Assembly (NCBI RefSeq): GCF_007989085.1
Contig: NZ_BJVJ01000015.1
Location: 1-64,000, forward strand
From: Pseudonocardia sulfidoxydans NBRC 16205
Lineage (GTDB): Bacteria > Actinomycetota > Actinomycetes > Mycobacteriales > Pseudonocardiaceae
Length of the DNA: 64,000 nt
Reading direction: 5' to 3'
The notes beneath the pieces were generated by a model. It was not told the DNA's origin. It searched no databases and saw only the letters and a program-made list of their open reading frames with translations. The translations under genes and the position numbers were made by a program. Of the stretch, positions 60,103-64,000 are shown one piece after another (positions within the stretch are counted from its first letter, which is position 1; each line of letters begins with the position of its first letter).

Positions 60103-62808
60103 TCAGCGGTGGCGGGCCACCGTCGTCGCCAGCTCGACGCGTGAGGACAGGCCGAGCTTGCGGAGGCTGTGCGAGATGTGGGTCTGCACGGTGCGCGGGG
60201 AGATGTAGAGCCGCGTCGCGATCTGCGGGCTCGTGAGGCCATGCCCGACCAGCTCGGCGACCTGCAGCTCCGTCGGGGTGAGGCTGTCCCACCCCGACGA
60301 CGGCCGGCGCCGCCTGCCCGTGACGCCGAGGCGCACCTCGTGCTCGCGCAGCCGCGCGGTCAAGCGGCGTTCGACGGTCGTCGCCCCCAGCAGTGCGGCG
60401 ACGTTCGTGCAGCGTGCCGCGCAGCTGCGGGCCCGGTCGGCGTCGCCGCGGGCCGCGGCCGCGACGGCCGCCTCCTCCCACGCGCCGAGCTCGCCGAGGA
60501 CGTTGCCGCGCCCCGAGAACGCGGACGCCGCGGCCATGGCACGGTCCGGGTCCCGCTCGGCGATCGCGCGGACGAGGTCGGCGGCGGGGGCGAGGCCGGT
60601 GTTCTCGTCGAGGGGGACCGACGCGGTGTCCGACGCGACGCGCGCCAACAGCTCCTTGTCGCCGGCCACGGCGGCGACCCGCGCAGTGTCGGGGCCCGCG
60701 TGGAGCGCCCAGAGCAACCGGCCCGTGTCGAGGGTGCCGGTCCAGGTTCGGCGCGCCAGAGCCCCGGCGGCGTCGGTGTCACCCTGCGCCTCGGCCAGCA
60801 GCATCTCCGCGAGCGTCACGACGGGCAGCCCGTACTGCTCGGGGAGCGCGCGCAGCTTCCACCGGTCGAGCCCGGCGGCGACGACGTCGAGCTCGCCACG
60901 GCGGGTCCGGATGGCCAGGCTCAGCCCGACCGCGCGCGACAGCCACCCGGTCCCGGTGACGGCGGTGGCCTCGAGCCCCGAGTCGACCGCGGCGAGCGCG
61001 TCGTCCCAGCGCCCGGCGACGTAGTCGATGGTGCCGGCGACGAACAGGTGGTACGGCAGCTGCCAGCCGCGACCGTGCTGCTGGGCGTGCTGCCGCGTCC
61101 GCACCGACCGTTCCCGCGCTTGTTCGACACCGTCGGCGTGCAGTGCGAACCACGGCGGCAACACCGGCGTCGTCGGGCCGTCGGCCCAGTCGGGTGACCC
61201 GGCGTCGAGACGTGCCTGCACGGCCTGCTCGATCATCCGCAGCGCCTGCCGGCTTCGGCCGGAGAGGAAGAGGTCCATCGCGGCCGGGAGCAGGGCGGCG
61301 CCGCTGCGGCCCGTCGGGATGCCGTCACCGACCGGTTCGCGGCCCTCCAGCACGACCGCCCACCGGCGCAGCTGCGTCAGCGCCTCCCGCGCCTGCGGGG
61401 TGAGGTCGCTGTCGAGGCGACGGTCGATCTCGACGAGCGCACCGGGGATGTCGGCGGCGCTGACGGTGTTGTGCAGCCGTAGCCGGACCAGCTCCGAGCG
61501 GACGGCCGGGTCGTCGGTGCGTTCGAGGCCCTCGCTCGCCACCTGCAGCGCCTCGGCCATCCGGCCCGCCGCGGCCAGGACAGCGGTGCGGGCGACGGCG
61601 ATGCGGTCCTCCAGCCGGGTCCGTTGCGGGCCCGGCGGCAGCGCGGTGGCCTGCCGGACGGCGGTGGCGAGCAGGTCGGCGGCCTGGGCGGGTGCGTGCG
61701 CGAGGTCGGTCCCGACCACGGCGAGCGCGCTCTCGGCCTCGGAGGCGTCGTCGGCGGCTGCGGCGGCACCCGACTGCTGCAGCACCTGCGACGGGATCCC
61801 GCCGACGGCCTGCAGCTCCGCCGCGCACGCCGCGTGCAGCATCCTGCGCAGCGGCGGGTCGAGATCGGAGTAGACGACGTCGCGGTACAGGTCGTGCTGG
61901 AACGCCAGGCGTTCGTCGTCGGTCCAGCGGGCGACACCGGAGGAGACGGCCGTCTGGATCGCGCCGAGCAGCGCCGCGGGTTTGCTGCCGGTGACGGCGG
62001 CGAGCTGCTCGGGGAACGCCGAGGCGCCCCAGACCGCCAGGACCTGCAGCAGGTCGCGGGTCGCCGGGTCGAGCAGCGCCAGGTGGGTGCGGGCACCGGC
62101 CTGGACGGACTCGGGCGCGTCGGTGGCGGCGGCCGTGGTGGCGAGCATGCCGTCCGCGGCGTCGAGCAGGCCACGTCGCTGCAGGTCGTCGAGCATGACG
62201 CGGGTGTGGAACGGGTTCCCGCCCGTCATCGCGAGCAGGCCCTGTACCGAGGGCCCGGGCGGCGCGCCGTAGCGGGCGGTGACGAGTGCGTCGAGCTCGT
62301 CGGGTGCGAGCCCGCCCAGCTCGACGACGTGCACGTCCGGCCGGGCGGCGAGCACCGTCAGGCTCTCCCGCAGGGGTAGCGGCCGCCGGGTCAGCAGCAG
62401 TGACAGCGGCAGGTCGCGGGTCATGTCGACGAGCCAGCCGAGCAGGTCGAGGGAGTCGGAGTCGGCCTGGTGCAGGTCGTCGGCGCACAACAGCACCGGG
62501 CCCTCGGCGCACAGTTTCTCCGCGGCCTCGACCATCCGGTCGGCCGTGTCGGGCCGGGGCGGGTACACGGCCTCGATTCCGATCAGCCCCGAGATCAGGC
62601 CGAACGGGCGGCTGCGGCTCATCTCGTCGGCCTCGACGCGCTGCACCACCGACCCCGACCGTGCCAGCCGCCCTGCCACCATGCCGACGGTCGTCGACTT
62701 TCCGATGCCCGGCAGACCGCTGACCAGGACCGTCCGGGTACCCCCCGCGAGGTTGTCCAGGATCTCCTCGACCGCCGACGCGTGGCGGCCGCCCGGATCC
62801 GAGGTCAC
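60103..62808 (-). CDS. Large ATP-binding LuxR-type (LAL) transcriptional regulator
   Basis: A 901-residue regulator of the LAL/MalT-like kind. The N-terminal STAND-type ATPase has Walker A SGLPGIGKST (residues 30-39) and Walker B-like VLLCADDLHQADSDSL near 107. The middle 500 residues are helical repeats, probably TPR-like. The C-terminal LuxR HTH reads LTPTELQVAELVGHGL, then SPQIATRLYISPRTVQTHIS. GTG start at 62808. It lies between the convergent ABC importer and the divergent riboswitch/atpB-like gene, so it may control either. Confidence 0.93.
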   Translation of the reverse strand: MTSDPGGRHASAVEEILDNLAGGTRTVLVSGLPGIGKSTTVGMVAGRLARSGSVVQRVEADEMSRSRPFGLISGLIGIEAVYPPRPDTADRMVEAAEKLCAEGPVLLCADDLHQADSDSLDLLGWLVDMTRDLPLSLLLTRRPLPLRESLTVLAARPDVHVVELGGLAPDELDALVTARYGAPPGPSVQGLLAMTGGNPFHTRVMLDDLQRRGLLDAADGMLATTAAATDAPESVQAGARTHLALLDPATRDLLQVLAVWGASAFPEQLAAVTGSKPAALLGAIQTAVSSGVARWTDDERLAFQHDLYRDVVYSDLDPPLRRMLHAACAAELQAVGGIPSQVLQQSGAAAAADDASEAESALAVVGTDLAHAPAQAADLLATAVRQATALPPGPQRTRLEDRIAVARTAVLAAAGRMAEALQVASEGLERTDDPAVRSELVRLRLHNTVSAADIPGALVEIDRRLDSDLTPQAREALTQLRRWAVVLEGREPVGDGIPTGRSGAALLPAAMDLFLSGRSRQALRMIEQAVQARLDAGSPDWADGPTTPVLPPWFALHADGVEQARERSVRTRQHAQQHGRGWQLPYHLFVAGTIDYVAGRWDDALAAVDSGLEATAVTGTGWLSRAVGLSLAIRTRRGELDVVAAGLDRWKLRALPEQYGLPVVTLAEMLLAEAQGDTDAAGALARRTWTGTLDTGRLLWALHAGPDTARVAAVAGDKELLARVASDTASVPLDENTGLAPAADLVRAIAERDPDRAMAAASAFSGRGNVLGELGAWEEAAVAAAARGDADRARSCAARCTNVAALLGATTVERRLTARLREHEVRLGVTGRRRRPSSGWDSLTPTELQVAELVGHGLTSPQIATRLYISPRTVQTHISHSLRKLGLSSRVELATTVARHR

Positions 62809-63000
62809 CCTGCCAGGCTATTGAGGACCGCACCCCCTCGCGTGGCCCATGTGGATGACGTGTGGATCTCTGCGCGGGCGGTGTTGGCGCTGGTCCGAAC
62901 GTCGGGAACCGGCCCGGTTCGCCGTGGGAGGTGCGTGTTCCCGGCAGGACCGCCGAGGGCATGAATCGGGTGATTCGGACGTAAGGTACGGTCGAGGAGA

Positions 63001-63115
63001 CTCACCGAAGGTGAGGCGCGTCTAGGGTTCCGTCCCGCTGCGGCGGGGGTCTGGTCCGAGAGATGCAGGCGGCCGCGAGGCCGTCCCACGGCGGGGGAAA
63101 AGCCCGGGAGACAGC
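63001..63115 (+). promoter_or_regulatory. Guanidine-I (ykkC) riboswitch
   Basis: The three conserved blocks of the guanidine-I aptamer appear in the right order and spacing: CTAGGGTTCCG (63022-63032), CTGGTCCGAGAGA (63051-63063) and ACGG followed by GGGGAAAAGCCCGGGAGA (63088-63111). The intervening sequences form stems: CCCGC-TGC-GGCGGG between blocks one and two, and GGCGGCC/GGCCGTCC between blocks two and three. A small hairpin CTCACC-GAA-GGTGAG (63001-63015) precedes the aptamer. It lies 58 bp upstream of the subunit-a gene. The ligand is guanidinium, from established knowledge of the class. The GGGGA loop appears to lack the pyrimidine usual before AAAA. Confidence 0.9.
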
Positions 63116-63139
63116 TGATCGGTGTCGGCTGCCCCCGGC

Positions 63140-63168
63140 GGGCGGCACCCCTCGACCTGGGGCCGCCC
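63140..63168 (+). promoter_or_regulatory. Hairpin abutting the start codon, candidate expression platform
   Basis: GGGCGG (63140-63145) pairs with CCGCCC (63163-63168), and CCCC (63148-63151) with GGGG (63159-63162), loop TCGACCT. The GGGG is the only plausible ribosome-binding site for the ATG at 63169, so the closed hairpin would block translation. It may also help stop transcription. Confidence 0.65.
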
Positions 63169-63906
63169 ATGAATGCCGAACAGCCGTCTCCGCTCCTCGC
63201 CGCCGGTGGTGAGGTCACCCCCGGCGAGCACTGGACCGTCGAGGTCGCGGGCCTGGAGATCAACCTCGACACCGTGATCGGGACGCTCGTCGCCGCGATC
63301 GTCGTCTGCGGCCTCGGGCTCTGGGCGGCCCGCCGCGCCACCGCCGGCCGCCCCACCGCGCTGCAGCTGACGTTCGAAGCGCTCGTCGGCTGGGTCCAGG
63401 GCCAGGTCAAGGAGGGAATGGGCCGCCACGCCCCCGCCGGGCTCGTCGCGTTCGCGGTGACGCTGTTCGCGTTCATCCTGACGGCCAACTGGCTCGGCCT
63501 GCTGCCGACGCACGAGTGGGTCCCGTCCCCGACCGCCGACGTGAACCTCGTCTACGCCATGACGATCGTGGTGTTCGTGTGGCTCAACGTGTGGGCGATC
63601 CGTCGCTCGCCGAAGCACTACGTGAAGCACTGGGTGGAGCCCTACGCGTTCCTCGCCCCGATCGAGCTGGTCACCCTCTACGTCTCGCGGCCGCTGTCGT
63701 TGGCGCTGCGGCTGGTCGGCAACGTGCTGTCCGGCGGCATCATGATCTCGGTGATCGCGATGCTGCCGATCTACGTGTCGTGGCTGCCGATGGCGGGCTG
63801 GAAGCTGTTCGAGATGTTCGTCGGCGTCATCCAGGCGCTGATCTTCGCCCTGCTCACGATCATCTACTTCAGCGGCTACGTCTCGGAGAAGGAGAAGGCG
63901 TCCTGA
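63169..63906 (+). CDS. atpB: Orphan ATP synthase F0 subunit a under riboswitch control
   Basis: A 245-residue subunit a homologue with five to six membrane helices. The essential arginine is kept (Arg181 in PLSLALRLVGN), as is the Gln in FVGVIQALIFALLTIIYFSGY (Gln222), next to the proton half-channel. The position equivalent to E. coli Glu219, often Glu or His in GN-x-x-x-G-E/H, reads Gly (GNVLSGG). No genes for subunits c, b, delta or the F1 part follow within the window; the gene ends in a hairpin and then a convergent gene. Upstream lies a guanidine-I riboswitch. It is either a second, specialised copy of subunit a or a displaced gene; a normal atp operon must exist elsewhere. Confidence 0.9.
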   Translation: MNAEQPSPLLAAGGEVTPGEHWTVEVAGLEINLDTVIGTLVAAIVVCGLGLWAARRATAGRPTALQLTFEALVGWVQGQVKEGMGRHAPAGLVAFAVTLFAFILTANWLGLLPTHEWVPSPTADVNLVYAMTIVVFVWLNVWAIRRSPKHYVKHWVEPYAFLAPIELVTLYVSRPLSLALRLVGNVLSGGIMISVIAMLPIYVSWLPMAGWKLFEMFVGVIQALIFALLTIIYFSGYVSEKEKAS

Positions 63907-63912
63907 TCCCTC

Positions 63913-63952
63913 GTGAGCGGCGATGGTCGCTATCGCGACTATCGCCACTCAC
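63913..63952 (+). terminator. Hairpin between convergent genes
   Basis: An 18-bp stem with two G-T type mismatches: GTGAGCGGCGATGGTCGC, loop TATC, GCGACTATCGCCACTCAC. It starts 6 bp after the subunit-a stop. It is nearly symmetric, so it can end transcription from both sides. Confidence 0.75.
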
Positions 63953-64000
63953 AGGGGGAGCAGAGCATCGACGAGGGTCGTGAGGTCCTCGGTGTAGCGC
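63949..64000 (-). CDS. C-terminal end of a convergent gene (partial)
   Basis: Read on the minus strand, the last 52 bases give RYTEDLTTLVDALLPL and a TGA at 63951-63949. Codon use is typical of the window, and the amphipathic helix is like the C-terminus of many TetR-type regulators, but too little is visible to name it. The gene enters from the right edge. Confidence 0.4.
   Translation of the reverse strand, partial: RYTEDLTTLVDALLPL

Larger units (their letters stand above)
62809..63168. other. Divergent leader region with guanidine-I riboswitch
   Basis: About 360 bp between the LAL regulator and the subunit-a gene. 62809-63000 should hold both promoters, but I could not fix a -10/-35 pair with confidence (TAAGGT and TACGGT near 62982-62992 are candidates). 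The riboswitch and its hairpin follow. Confidence 0.6.

Overview
The window is high-GC DNA with short gene spacing, many GTG starts and frequent 1-4 bp start/stop overlaps. Gene content (a DUF5709 protein, luciferase-like oxidoreductases of the F420 type, small two-component-linked lipoproteins, LAL-type LuxR regulators, livKHMGF-linked acyl-CoA metabolism) points to a soil actinomycete. Pseudonocardiaceae is my best guess, but that is inference. No rRNA, tRNA, CRISPR array or insertion sequence was recognised.

Layout. 0.1-1.5 kb: a small unknown protein and a ferritin-like stress protein. 1.8-5.5 kb: a minus-strand oxidative-damage group (sulfite-oxidase-like Mo protein, flavin reductase, DUF5709, MsrA, uracil-DNA glycosylase, OsmC) behind a clear sigma70-type promoter. 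5.8-7.8 kb: two tandem paralogous NADPH:quinone-type oxidoreductases behind two perfect palindromes. 7.9-11.6 kb: an OmpR-type two-component system with a lipoprotein and small proteins, marked by repeated CTGACGAT boxes spaced 11 bp. 11.7-17.6 kb: a membrane protein, a NarL-type sensor/regulator pair, a hydrolase and a DUF2254 protein. 18-22.7 kb: a ClC channel and a MarR-controlled operon (YceI, pirin, VOC, DUF5996). 22.8-24.3 kb: a Fic protein and a small unknown. 24.4-27.8 kb: an amine permease and a copper amine oxidase.

29-57 kb is a large catabolic region. It holds two acyl-CoA dehydrogenases, a branched-chain-type ABC importer with fused permeases, a TetR regulator, an LLM oxidoreductase, an acetoacetate-decarboxylase-like protein without its lysine, an acyl-CoA ligase, two crotonases, an SDR, a thiolase, two amidohydrolase-like proteins, a CitE-type lyase, a NifU-like protein, an HbpS-like protein, a second livGF pair and a GntR regulator. 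Together they suggest uptake and CoA-dependent degradation of an unidentified organic acid or ring compound. An iron-siderophore import/export unit with an iron box and an AraC regulator (44-47.4 kb) lies inside this region.

57.5-64 kb: a nitrate/sulfonate/taurine-type ABC importer, a large LAL regulator and, most strikingly, a guanidine-I (ykkC) riboswitch directly upstream of a lone gene for ATP synthase subunit a. No other ATP synthase gene follows. The start codon of this gene abuts a hairpin that covers its ribosome-binding G-run. A guanidine-responsive orphan F0 subunit a is the most unusual thing in the window.
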